Source: Deltaproteobacteria bacterium (lineage in GTDB: Bacteria; Desulfobacterota; Binatia; DP-6). Taken from it: a stretch of 64,000 nt of DNA. Shown one piece after another: positions 17,503 through 25,897 of this stretch (positions within the stretch are counted from its first letter, which is position 1; each line of letters begins with the position of its first letter). The notes under the pieces are model-generated. The model was not told the origin of the DNA and searched no databases. It worked only from the letters and a program-made list of their open reading frames with translations. Position numbers and translations under genes: made by a program. The stretch lies in NCBI GenBank assembly GCA_005888095.1, contig VBKF01000097.1, positions 44,005 through 108,004 on the forward strand. Direction: 5' to 3'.

Positions 17503-19419
17503 ATGACCGTCCTCGTCCTCTTCTGGCTCAACGTCCTCCTGCTCTCGTTCTTCGCCTCCCTGACGCTGCAGCCCCGGCTGCTCGGCTTCGCCAAGGGCGG
17601 GAAGTGGTACCTCACCTGGTTCGCCGTCGGCCTGATCACGCTGATGGACGAGCTGACGTCGGTGTTCTACGCCCCCGCCGAGGCGCACCGCTTCATCGGC
17701 ACGCAGGCCATCTTCTTCATCGCGGCCACGTCGCTGCTCATGCGCGTGCTCTCGACCCGCATGGTCGAGATCGCGCAGATCCTCGAGCTGCACGACATCC
17801 GTGGCGGGGGCGTCTACTCGTTCTCCTACTTCGTGCTCGGGCCCGTCGCCTCGTTCGTCGCGGTCGCGTCGATCATGGTGTCCTACATCCTGACGGCGTG
17901 CATCTCGACGGTGAGCGCCGTGATCAACGGCACCGCGTTCCTCCCGCTCGGGCCCGCGACCGAGTACGGGCTCATCCTGGGCGTCATCTGGGCCATCGCC
18001 GGCCTCAACATCCTCGGCATCCGCGAGAATGCGCGCGTGACCTTCGGCATCTTCGTGGTCGCGGCCTTCGTGCTCGTGAACCTGATCGCGCTCGGCTTCC
18101 TGCACCTCGCGCCCGGGAGCCCGCCGATCATGCTCGGCAGCGCGCAGAACGTGATCGGCTCGGTGACGGGGGCGGGGCTGCCCCACGCCGTCGCGGTGGT
18201 CACCGTGGGCGTGGCGAGCTGCATCCTCGCGTACTCCGGCATCGAGTCGGTCATCCAGACCGCCGGTCTGGTCGACAGCTGGCGTGACGTCGCCCGGGCG
18301 TACTGGTTCCTCGCGCTGACCGTCGGCATCGCGACGCCGCTCATGTCGGCCCTGGCGCTGTCGGCACCGATCGACCTCGCGGCCCACGAGGGCGACCTCA
18401 TCACCTACTGGGCGACAGTCGTCGGCAACGTGCCCTTCGGCGTGGTGGTGGGGCTGGTGGGCAGCGTGATCCTCGTCATGGCGGTGAACACCGCCTACGT
18501 CGCTTCGAGCGAGCTCCTGGAGCGCGTCGGGCACCGCTATCGCTTCGGCTGGCTCATCGCCACCAACCGCCGGGCGTCACTCTACCGCATCCACATCCTG
18601 AACGGCGCGCTCTACACGAGCATCATCCTGCTGACCGAGGGCTCGCAGGCGATCCTCGCCGAGATGTACGCCGTCAGCCTGCTCGCGAGCTTCTGCATCA
18701 ACATCGGCTGCCTGCTCATCTACCGCTACTTCCAGGGGACGAAGGAGATCCGCGCCTACCACACGTCGCGCACCGGGACGCTGCTCCTCGAGCTCGTGCT
18801 TCTCGCCTGCTTCGTCTACCTCGCGGCGCACCGGCCGTACGGGACGGGCCTGTGGGCGGCCGTCGTGGGCGTCCTGCTCGCGGCCGGCATCCCGTTCTCG
18901 CGCCGCTACGGTCCCGAGGCGCAGGAGATCCGGCGCAGCGACTACCCGATGGAGATGCTGCTCGCGCTCGGCGAGGCCGACGGGCCGCTGCACGTCTGGT
19001 TCCGCCGTCCGGGAGAGGTGGACGCCGGGCAGCACGGGGCGGGGGCCGTCTTCGTCACGTTCTTCTCGCCGCGCCACACGATCCCGCCGAAGGTCGGGCC
19101 GAACCACTACCGCTTCCCCATCCAGGGCGGCAGCGTCTACCGGAGCATCACGGTGCTGCTGGCGCTCCTCGAGGAGGAGCTCGAGGGCTGCGACGTGACG
19201 GTGCACTTCGGCTGGCCGACCGCGTCCTGGCTCGACCGCATGGCGACCGGCGTGTTCGTCGCGAATCTCATGCGGCTCCCCCGCCTCTTCCCGACGCTCC
19301 GGTTCGCCATCGACTACCTGCCACCGTCGGGGACGCACCGCGACCGCCGGCAGACGATCTCCTCGCGGATTCTCCCCTTCGGGCCACGCCTCGGGATCCG
19401 GATGCGTCGCGGCAGCTAG
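17503..19419 (+). CDS. APC-superfamily amino-acid permease with C-terminal cytosolic domain
   Basis: A 638-residue transporter. About twelve to fourteen hydrophobic segments span residues 1-480 with the APC pattern (LITLMDELTSVFY, GGVYSFSYFVLGP, SCILAYSGIESVIQTAGLV, NTAYVASSELLERVGHRYRFGW). Residues about 485-638 form a soluble C-terminal domain I do not recognise (containing HVWFRRPGE, FVTFFSPRHTIPP and YRFPIQGGSVYRS). The substrate is probably an amino acid or polyamine. ATG 17503 is preferred; an in-frame GTG 17467 would extend it by 12 residues. It lies between the nitrate regulator and glnB, in keeping with nitrogen acquisition. Tandem hairpins follow its stop. Confidence 0.85.
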   Translation: MTVLVLFWLNVLLLSFFASLTLQPRLLGFAKGGKWYLTWFAVGLITLMDELTSVFYAPAEAHRFIGTQAIFFIAATSLLMRVLSTRMVEIAQILELHDIRGGGVYSFSYFVLGPVASFVAVASIMVSYILTACISTVSAVINGTAFLPLGPATEYGLILGVIWAIAGLNILGIRENARVTFGIFVVAAFVLVNLIALGFLHLAPGSPPIMLGSAQNVIGSVTGAGLPHAVAVVTVGVASCILAYSGIESVIQTAGLVDSWRDVARAYWFLALTVGIATPLMSALALSAPIDLAAHEGDLITYWATVVGNVPFGVVVGLVGSVILVMAVNTAYVASSELLERVGHRYRFGWLIATNRRASLYRIHILNGALYTSIILLTEGSQAILAEMYAVSLLASFCINIGCLLIYRYFQGTKEIRAYHTSRTGTLLLELVLLACFVYLAAHRPYGTGLWAAVVGVLLAAGIPFSRRYGPEAQEIRRSDYPMEMLLALGEADGPLHVWFRRPGEVDAGQHGAGAVFVTFFSPRHTIPPKVGPNHYRFPIQGGSVYRSITVLLALLEEELEGCDVTVHFGWPTASWLDRMATGVFVANLMRLPRLFPTLRFAIDYLPPSGTHRDRRQTISSRILPFGPRLGIRMRRGS

Positions 19420-20016
<597 letters not shown>

Positions 20017-20123
20017 GAAGACCAGGGCATGGCTGCGATCGTGCTTCATTTTCCGCGGCGTGCGCGGGCGCTGCCATGGTGGCGGCGGGTGATCGGCTGG
20101 ATGCGCCACGGGCGGATGTCCGC

Positions 20124-20369
20124 GTGAGCGCCATGGTCGGGAAGGACGAGGACGCGTCGGTCGTCAGCGCACGCCTGAGGGACGCGGCGGAGCGGGGCGA
20201 GGCGCTCGAGCTCATCCTCGTTTTGCGCGGCACGGTGCGACCGGCGTGGGGGAAGGATCCCGGCCGCTGGCACCTCCGGGTGCGCGGGCAGCCCGTGTTC
20301 ACCTTCCCGGCCGAATCCGTGATCGCCGCCACGCCGATCTGCCGCGGCACCGGCCGGGCGCCGCGCTAG
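20124..20369 (+). CDS. Small hypothetical protein
   Basis: About 81 residues from GTG 20124 (in-frame alternatives: ATG 20076 and ATG 20133). I do not recognise it. The frame has ordinary-looking composition, with a helical start (VVSARLRDAAERGEALELILVLRG) and a strand-rich end (GRWHLRVRGQPVFTFPAESVIAATP). It lies between glnB and the convergent helicase gene with no strong ribosome site. It may be a real small gene or an opportunistic frame. Confidence 0.45.
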   Translation: MSAMVGKDEDASVVSARLRDAAERGEALELILVLRGTVRPAWGKDPGRWHLRVRGQPVFTFPAESVIAATPICRGTGRAPR

Positions 20370-20385
20370 GCGCCGGGCCCCCCCC

Positions 20386-21678
20386 TCAGCGTCTCGGGCC
20401 CCGCTGCCGCCGGCGCGGGGTCCGTTGCTTGGGCCCGGCTCCGTGGGCTTCCCGCGGCGGGCGTCGCTCGCGCGGCGGATGATGGACGGGGTGGACGAGC
20501 ATGTCGTCCTCGGGCACCTCGAACGGCAGCTTGAAGCCGATGTAGCGCTCGATCGGCTCGAGCCCCTCGACGTAGTCCTCGCAGGCGAGGCTGATCGCCC
20601 GGCCCGAGGCGCCGGCGCGCGCGGTGCGGCCGACCCGATGGACGTAGTCCTCGGCATCGAGCGGCAGGTCGTAGTTGACGACGTGGGTGACGCCCTCGAT
20701 GTGCAGCCCGCGCGAGGCGACGTCCGTCGCGACCAGGATCGGCAGCCGTCCTTCCTTGAAGTCGGTGAGGACTTTCAGGCGGCGGCGCTGGTCGACGTCG
20801 CCGGTGATCGCCGCGGCGGTCAAGCCGTTGGCCTCGAGGGTGCGGACCAGCCGCTCCGCGGAGCGCCGCATGTTCACGAAGACGAGCACCCGGGCGTCGG
20901 CCTCGCGGCGGAGGAGCCCGACGAGCAGCGGCATCTTCTCGTGCACCCCCACGTGGTAGACGAGGTGCTCGACCTTCTCGGCGGTCACCTGCTCGGGGGT
21001 CACCGACACGCGCACCGCGTCGTTCATGAAGACGTACGCCAGCTCCATCACGTCGTGGGTGAGCGTCGCCGAGAAGAGCATCGACTGGCGGCGGTCGTAG
21101 GGCGGGAGCTGACGCAGGAGGTAGCGCAGGTCCTTGATGAAACCCATGTCGAACATGCGGTCGGCCTCGTCGATGACGAGGATCTCCACGCTCCGGAGGT
21201 CGTAGACGCGCTGCTTGAAGTAGTCGATCAGCCGGCCGGGCGTGCCGATCAGCACGTCGACGCCCGCCTGCACGTCGGCGCGCTGCTTGCGGTAGTCGAT
21301 GCCGCCGTACACGGCGTGAATCGTGAACGGCGTGGCGTCGCCGAGGAGCCGGGCGTCCGCCGTGATCTGCACGACGAGCTCGCGCGTGGGCGCGATGACG
21401 AGCGCCCGCGGCGCGGCCGGCCGGCCGGGGCGGCCGTGCGCGAGCAGGCGGGTGAAGATCGTGATCAGGAAGGCGGCGGTCTTGCCCGTGCCGGTCTGCG
21501 CCTGACCGGCGACGTCGCGTCCGGCGAGTGTGAGCGGCAGGACCTTCTCCTGGATTGGGGTGCAGCGTGTGAACCCGGCGCGCTCGATGCCGGCGCGGAC
21601 CTCGGGAGGGAGGTCGAAGCTGTCGAAGCGGCGGCCCGCATGCGGGGAAACCCGGGGCGCCGCCACCTCACCACTCAC
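20386..21678 (-). CDS. DEAD-box RNA helicase (RhlB/RhlE type)
   Basis: A 430-residue ATP-dependent RNA helicase with all family motifs: Q motif (GFTRCTPIQEKVLP), motif I AQTGTGKT, Ia PTRELVVQI, Ib TPGRLID, II DEAD, III SAT, IV VLVFVNMRRSAERLV, V ATDVASRGLHI and VI HRVGRTARAG. A basic Arg/Pro tail of about 45 residues follows, typical of RNA-binding extensions. GTG 21678 has a GGGGAG ribosome site and gives the family-like N-terminus (FDSFDLPPEV); the frame to 21957 is rejected. Likely roles are RNA decay or ribosome assembly. Confidence 0.92.
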   Translation of the reverse strand: MSGEVAAPRVSPHAGRRFDSFDLPPEVRAGIERAGFTRCTPIQEKVLPLTLAGRDVAGQAQTGTGKTAAFLITIFTRLLAHGRPGRPAAPRALVIAPTRELVVQITADARLLGDATPFTIHAVYGGIDYRKQRADVQAGVDVLIGTPGRLIDYFKQRVYDLRSVEILVIDEADRMFDMGFIKDLRYLLRQLPPYDRRQSMLFSATLTHDVMELAYVFMNDAVRVSVTPEQVTAEKVEHLVYHVGVHEKMPLLVGLLRREADARVLVFVNMRRSAERLVRTLEANGLTAAAITGDVDQRRRLKVLTDFKEGRLPILVATDVASRGLHIEGVTHVVNYDLPLDAEDYVHRVGRTARAGASGRAISLACEDYVEGLEPIERYIGFKLPFEVPEDDMLVHPVHHPPRERRPPREAHGAGPKQRTPRRRQRGPRR

Positions 21679-21774
21679 GTCACTCCCCTGATGCCGGCCG
21701 CGCCCGGGGTGTGTCAAGCGTCGACATGCTTGACGCTCGCCCGCGCGGCGTGAGAAAAGTTGCGCGGCTGACCG

Positions 21775-22023
21775 ATGAACACGCCGCTTCGCATCATGCT
21801 CGGCTTCATCGTGAGACGCTGTGCCGTCGCGCTCGGCCATCCGCCGACGCCACAGGAGCTGGCGGAGTGGGCGAACAACCAGCGCGACGCGCGGGGACGG
21901 TATCGCATCTTCGGCCGGGCGATCAGCGCCGAGGAGGCACGGGTCATCCTGCGCCACCCGGGAAGGCTGGTAACGGTGCGGCCGGACCCGCGATGGGCGA
22001 TCGCGGCGAACGCGGAGCGCTAG
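21775..22023 (+). CDS. Small hypothetical protein
   Basis: An 82-residue protein starting at ATG 21775. It contains PPTPQELAEWANNQRDARGRY and AISAEEARVILRHPGR, a plausible helical pair, with basic and acidic residues mixed as in a soluble protein. It overlaps the start of the LeuD-like gene by 31 bases in a different frame. No family recognised. The amino-acid composition is more protein-like than that of shadow frames nearby. Confidence 0.5.
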   Translation: MNTPLRIMLGFIVRRCAVALGHPPTPQELAEWANNQRDARGRYRIFGRAISAEEARVILRHPGRLVTVRPDPRWAIAANAER

Positions 22024-22505
22024 GGGCCCCCGAGCCGCGCCTGCCCGTCCTCACCGGCCGGGTGTGGGCCTTCGCCGACGATCTGGCGGCCGAGGACATC
22101 CTCCCGGCGCGCTTCGCGACGCTCGCACCCGCCGAGGCGGCGCGCCGGCTGTTCGCCGACCTCGACGCCGGCCTCGCTGCCCGCTTGGCGCCCGGCGACG
22201 TGCTCGTCGGCGGGCAGAATCTGGGGTGGGGCGCCGGTGGCCCGGCCGCCGCGCGCGCGCTGGCCGCCGCGGGCGTGATCGCCGTCGTCGCCGGCAGCTG
22301 CGCCGCAGGATTTGCCGACGCGGTGCTCGCCGCCGGCCTTCCGGCCCTCGAGGTGGACGCGCCGGCCATCTTCCACACCGGCCAGCGCCTGCGGCTCAAC
22401 CTCGAGGGCGGCGTGATCGCCAACCTCTCGAGCGGCGATCGGCTCCCGGTGCGCAACCTGTCCGAGGAGCTGCTCCAGGCGCTGCGCGCGCGCCTCGGGC
22501 GCTGA
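21993..22505 (+). CDS. LeuD/HacB-like aconitase swivel protein with degenerate active-site loop
   Basis: A 170-residue protein clearly built like the small subunit of isopropylmalate or homoaconitate isomerases: GRVWAFADDLAAEDILPARF matches the GxVwxFGDnvnTDxIiPaRY opening, DLDAGLAARLAPGDVLVGGQNLG the next block, and GLPALEV the late strand. In active enzymes NLG/NFG is followed by GSSREHAP, which binds substrate carboxylate; here it reads GWGAGGPAA, so the Ser-Ser-Arg-Glu is absent. The strand that follows (IAVVAGSCAAGFADAV) also lacks the usual SFARIFYRN. There is no LeuC-type large subunit nearby. It is therefore probably a divergent or non-catalytic relative. ATG 21993 is chosen from the family start; upstream extension is rejected. 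Confidence 0.72.
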   Translation: MGDRGERGALGAPEPRLPVLTGRVWAFADDLAAEDILPARFATLAPAEAARRLFADLDAGLAARLAPGDVLVGGQNLGWGAGGPAAARALAAAGVIAVVAGSCAAGFADAVLAAGLPALEVDAPAIFHTGQRLRLNLEGGVIANLSSGDRLPVRNLSEELLQALRARLGR

Positions 22506-22526
22506 CAGCCCGGGCGGAGCCACCCG

Positions 22527-22931
22527 CTATGGGATCGTGTCGAAGCCGTACTGACGGAAGTGCCGGTCGAACGTGAACGCGGTCCGCGCCCGCAGGCGAT
22601 CCATCACCGCGAAGGCGATCGCGTCGCAGAGGCTGAAGTCCTTGTCGCGGTAGCGGATCACGATCCTCTCGCCCCGTACCTCGTCCGCAGGCTCGGGGCG
22701 CACGGTGGGCGATGCCGGAGCGGAGAGCCACTGACGGGCCGCGTCGGCCCCGAGCCGGGCGAGCAACAGGGCATGCGTTTCCACCCGCAGGAAGGTCGTC
22801 TGGAACAGGCGGCAGCGCAGTCGCGCGAGGTCGGTCGAGGCGCGAAGCGCGCGGGCGTGGTGCGTGTCGGACGCGTCGAGCGCCGCGAGGACGGCGCTCG
22901 AATCGAGGAGGACCAGCGCGCCCGGCTTCAG
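22527..22931 (-). CDS. PIN-domain toxin (VapC-like) with CTG start
   Basis: Reading from CTG 22931 gives a 134-residue protein of standard VapC size. It has all four PIN acidic residues: Asp10 (LVLLDSSAVLAAL), Glu51 (RVETHALLL), Asp103 (FSLCDAIAFAVM) and Asp122 (FTFDRHF). PIN toxins are RNases. No ATG, GTG or TTG exists in frame before codon 50; the first is GTG 22784, which would lose Asp10. The CTG overlaps the antitoxin stop as CTGA, the same geometry as the ATGA/GTGA couplings elsewhere in this window, so a coupled CTG start is the best explanation. A mutated former ATG/GTG, now poorly expressed, is the alternative. Confidence 0.78.
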   Translation of the reverse strand: MKPGALVLLDSSAVLAALDASDTHHARALRASTDLARLRCRLFQTTFLRVETHALLLARLGADAARQWLSAPASPTVRPEPADEVRGERIVIRYRDKDFSLCDAIAFAVMDRLRARTAFTFDRHFRQYGFDTIP

Positions 22932-23224
22932 CGCTTTGTCCCGAGGTGGCGGTGCTTGTCGGACGCGCCTGGGCCGGCGGCCGTGCTACGGAATCGCCCC
23001 GCGAGCGAGAAGAGGGGGCTTTCGAGCGTCAGCGGCGGGATGTCCTCGGCCTTCACGGGGCGAAGGGGACGGACCAGCCGGCCGACGGCGCCGGCGGGGA
23101 TGCGACGGCGGCCGCCGAGCTTGACGCTCGGCAGCTGCTCGCGCCGGAGGAAGCGCCAGACCGTACTCTCCGAGACCCCGAGCTTCCGTGCTGCTTCGGC
23201 CGGTGTGAGCCATCGGACCGCCAT
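22928..23224 (-). CDS. Excisionase/MerR-type helix-turn-helix antitoxin
   Basis: A 98-residue protein. Residues about 5-50 form a HTH_17/excisionase-type DNA-binding domain (WLTPAEAARKLGVSESTVWRFLRREQLPSVKLGGRRRIP). The C-terminal half (ESPLFSLAGRFRSTAAGPGASDKHRHLG) would wrap the toxin. Overlap with the PIN gene identifies it as the antitoxin and autorepressor. ATG 23224 gives the domain start; an in-frame TTG at 23251 is possible. A 7-bp inverted repeat brackets the start. Helix-turn-helix antitoxins of this class with PIN toxins are less common than the VapB AbrB or RHH types. Confidence 0.75.
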   Translation of the reverse strand: MAVRWLTPAEAARKLGVSESTVWRFLRREQLPSVKLGGRRRIPAGAVGRLVRPLRPVKAEDIPPLTLESPLFSLAGRFRSTAAGPGASDKHRHLGTKR

Positions 23225-23258
23225 CGAGTCAATCCCTATCAACCCTGTCAAACTCGAT
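23223..23258. promoter_or_regulatory. Inverted-repeat operator of the toxin-antitoxin pair
   Basis: ATCGAGT (23223-23229) and ACTCGAT (23252-23258) form a perfect 7-bp inverted repeat with a 22-base spacer that is markedly A+T-richer than its surroundings. GTCAA occurs in direct orientation inside each end (23228-23232, 23247-23251). It covers the antitoxin start and a TTGACA-like element on the minus strand, fitting autoregulation. Function is inferred. Confidence 0.55.
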
Positions 23259-23262
23259 CAAG

Positions 23263-24609
23263 CTACGGGCCTGCCTCGCCCGTGACGTCGACCGTGAGGG
23301 GCGCATCGAGCTGCGCCAGCACGCGGCGCTCGTCGCCTGCATGGTAGGGGCTCAGGACGAAGATGCGGAGCTGGAACTGGTAGCGGTCTGCGGGCAGGCG
23401 CTCCACGTCGAGCCCGCGATAGCCGACGAGCGGCACGCTGCCGGGCACCGCCTCGGGCGGGGCGCGGCGGTCGGCGTCGTCGACGTAGACCAGCTTGATG
23501 CGGAGGCCGCGGCGGAGGTTCTCGCTCATGCGCGTCACCATCATGATCGCCGCCTCGCCGCGCGTGAGGAGAAACCAGTCGCCGCTCGCGTCGAACGCGC
23601 GCTCCGCCTCGTCCATGTGGCCGTCGACGCGAAAGCCCTCCGCGGGCGTGCCGGGGGCATGGTAGCGCCAGCCGCGCAGGTCGCGGAAGTCGGCGCCGCC
23701 GAGCGCGGTGATGTCGCGGAACACCCAGCCGGGCGAGAGCGGCAGCTTCATCGATCCCGGGCCGAAGACGTGCCGCGGATAGAAGTAGCTGTGCGCCCGC
23801 GCGGCGGTCAGGTGGATGCCGACGACCCGTACCTGATGGAGGGAGCGGCGGACGACGCGGACCGGGCCGGCCTTCCACGCGATCAGCTCGTGTTCCCCTT
23901 GCTGCTCGTCGAGCGTCCAATGGGCGAGTTTCGCCAGCAGCGTCGCGTCGGCGCGGAGCCGGAGACCGTCGAGCAGGTTCGGGCCGACGGCGCCGTCGGA
24001 GAACAGCGCGAAGTAGTTCGGCAGCGCGTTCACCATCCCGACGCGATAGCGGGCCGTGCTGACGAGGTCGCCGCGGCCGTCGTACGCGACGTATCGCGCC
24101 GGTGACGCGGGCGGCGCGTCGGCGACCACCAGGTAGACGAAGCCCGCCGTGTGGTCGAGGGGATCGTCGAGATGGATCTCACGCCAGCGCGAAGGCGCCC
24201 TCCCGCCGCCGCGCTGCTCGACGTCCGCGGACGTCATCCGCTCGCCGGCGTCGCACGCCATGAAGACGACGAGGTCGTCGGGGCCGAGAATGCCGGCGCG
24301 CTCGGCCCGGGTCGGCTGGGGGCCTTCGGGCAGCGCCAGCTTGCGACCGTTGCGCTGGTCCACCTGGAAGGGGATCGGCCGGACCCGGCCTTGACGCAAG
24401 GCGACGAGCCCGAGGCGGCCGACGGCCGTGCCCTTGAGGTCACGGAACCGGGCCGCCGGCAGCTCGACGGGATCATAGGGGCGGTCGACCGGGCCGCACG
24501 GGCCGAGCGCTGCCGGCGGCTCCGCGGCAACCCGCGCCGACAGCGTGATGAGAAGCGCGAGCGCATACACCCGTCCCGTCGCGATGTGGCTTGCCTCGCG
24601 CCTCGTCAC
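23263..24609 (-). CDS. Exported protein of unknown function
   Basis: A 448-residue protein with an N-terminal export signal (hydrophobic VYALALLITLSARVAAEPPA, cleavage after about residue 30). I do not recognise the family. The mature part is rich in beta-strand-like segments and includes PVELPAARFRDLKGTAVGR, RPIPFQVDQRNG, GPDDLVVFMACDAGERM, GMVNALPNYFALFSDGAVGP and FVYLVVADAPP, recalling proteins bound to the cell surface. Two Cys are near the N-terminus. GTG 24609 overlaps the M16 peptidase stop (GTGA), so the two are translated together and may work together outside the cytoplasm. The stop lies 5 bases from the toxin-antitoxin operator. Confidence 0.7.
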   Translation of the reverse strand: MTRREASHIATGRVYALALLITLSARVAAEPPAALGPCGPVDRPYDPVELPAARFRDLKGTAVGRLGLVALRQGRVRPIPFQVDQRNGRKLALPEGPQPTRAERAGILGPDDLVVFMACDAGERMTSADVEQRGGGRAPSRWREIHLDDPLDHTAGFVYLVVADAPPASPARYVAYDGRGDLVSTARYRVGMVNALPNYFALFSDGAVGPNLLDGLRLRADATLLAKLAHWTLDEQQGEHELIAWKAGPVRVVRRSLHQVRVVGIHLTAARAHSYFYPRHVFGPGSMKLPLSPGWVFRDITALGGADFRDLRGWRYHAPGTPAEGFRVDGHMDEAERAFDASGDWFLLTRGEAAIMMVTRMSENLRRGLRIKLVYVDDADRRAPPEAVPGSVPLVGYRGLDVERLPADRYQFQLRIFVLSPYHAGDERRVLAQLDAPLTVDVTGEAGP

Positions 24610-25853
24610 CCGCGGAGCACGGCCGTCAGGCTCGGCGCGGCGAGCGCGCGGCGCCAGGCGTCCTCCACCTCCGCGGGCCGGAGCGACGCGATCAGACGCT
24701 CGGTCGCCACCAGCGAGGGCTGCGCGCACGCGGCACGCGCGGCGTGGCCGATGGCCCGCTCGAGCCGCGAGTCCGCGAGCCGCGCGAAGCGATAGCGGAC
24801 CTTCTTGCGCGCCCGGGCGAGCTCCTCGGCGGCGAAGCCGCCCGCGGCGTCGCGACACGTCCGGTCCAGCGTCTCGCGCAGCCGGCGCTCCTCGTCGCGC
24901 GCCGCACTCGCCGCCAGCACCGCCACCGCCCAGTCGGGGCCCTGCTCGACGGCGGCGCTCAGGTCGTAGCCGAGCCCGAGCCGCTCGCGGATCTCCTGGA
25001 AGAGGCGCGCGTCGGGGTCCGCGCCCATGATCTCGACCGCCATCGACAGCGCGAGCACGCCGCGCGGGTCGCTCGGCGCGGCCATCAAACGGACGAGGTA
25101 GGCCTGCGAGAGCTCTCGCCGGCGCAGGCTGAGGAGCCCGGTCCCGTCGGTGCGCGCACGTCGCGCCCGGATGCGCGGCGGGTTGCCGTCGCCGGGAAAC
25201 GCCCGCCGCAGCGCGCGGCGGATCCGGTCGCGCCCCACGCCGCCCACCAGCGCGAGGACCATGTTGGCGGGGACGAAGTGACGGCCGATGAAGGCTCGGA
25301 CGGCGTCGCGGGTGATCTGCTTGACGCTGGTGATCGTGCCGCACACCGGATGGCCGAGCGGCTCGCCGAAGAAGCGCGCCCACGCCCGCTCGTGGACGTA
25401 GTTGCCCGGGTCTTCCTGCCGGCCGCGGATCTCGTCGATCACGACGCGCTGCTCCTTGGCGAGGCGGTCGGCCGGGACGGTCGAGTGGAAGCACTGCTCG
25501 GCGAACAGGCCGAGCGCGTCTTCGACGTCCTCGTTGAAGACCTCGAAGTGGAGCGCGATGTCCTCGTAGCCGGTGTCGGCGTCGTGCTCGCCGCCGAGCT
25601 CGCCGGCGCGCCGGTTGAGCGCCGCCTGATCGAGCTGCCCCGTGCCCTGGAAGAGCATGTGCTCGGTCATGTGGGCGATGCCCGGGTGGGGCCCGTCGAA
25701 GCGCGAGCCGGCGCGGACGGCGAGCGCGATCGCCGTGAGGGGTCCGGGCACCGGATCGTAGAGCACCCGGAGCGCTCCCTGCCGGAAGCGCTCCGGCTCG
25801 CGCAGCCGCCAGCTCACGCCCCTCTCCCCGTGCGCAGCACGGTCCCGGTTCAT
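24606..25853 (-). CDS. M16-family zinc metallopeptidase (processing-peptidase-like)
   Basis: A 415-residue M16B peptidase. The inverted zinc motif HMTEH gives ligands His61 and His65 and catalytic Glu64; Glu141 (VVIDEI) is the distal ligand at the expected distance. The C-terminal half (RRELSQAYLVRLMAAP, RLFQEIRERLGLGYDLSAAV) is the second M16 domain with the substrate-binding RxxLGLGY signature. The start is ATG 25853 or GTG 25817; the latter has the better GGGGAGAGG ribosome site and would shorten the protein by 12 residues. No signal peptide, so cytoplasmic. Coupled by GTGA to the exported protein downstream. Confidence 0.9.
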   Translation of the reverse strand: MNRDRAAHGERGVSWRLREPERFRQGALRVLYDPVPGPLTAIALAVRAGSRFDGPHPGIAHMTEHMLFQGTGQLDQAALNRRAGELGGEHDADTGYEDIALHFEVFNEDVEDALGLFAEQCFHSTVPADRLAKEQRVVIDEIRGRQEDPGNYVHERAWARFFGEPLGHPVCGTITSVKQITRDAVRAFIGRHFVPANMVLALVGGVGRDRIRRALRRAFPGDGNPPRIRARRARTDGTGLLSLRRRELSQAYLVRLMAAPSDPRGVLALSMAVEIMGADPDARLFQEIRERLGLGYDLSAAVEQGPDWAVAVLAASAARDEERRLRETLDRTCRDAAGGFAAEELARARKKVRYRFARLADSRLERAIGHAARAACAQPSLVATERLIASLRPAEVEDAWRRALAAPSLTAVLRG

Positions 25854-25897
25854 AGCCCCGGTCGCCGCCGGGCGGTAGGGGTGTTAGCCTCCGGACC

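Noticed and set aside
20046..20657. Minus-strand open frame of 203 codons at the end of the helicase
   Set aside because: It is out of frame with the helicase and shows no motif; it is an overlap artefact.
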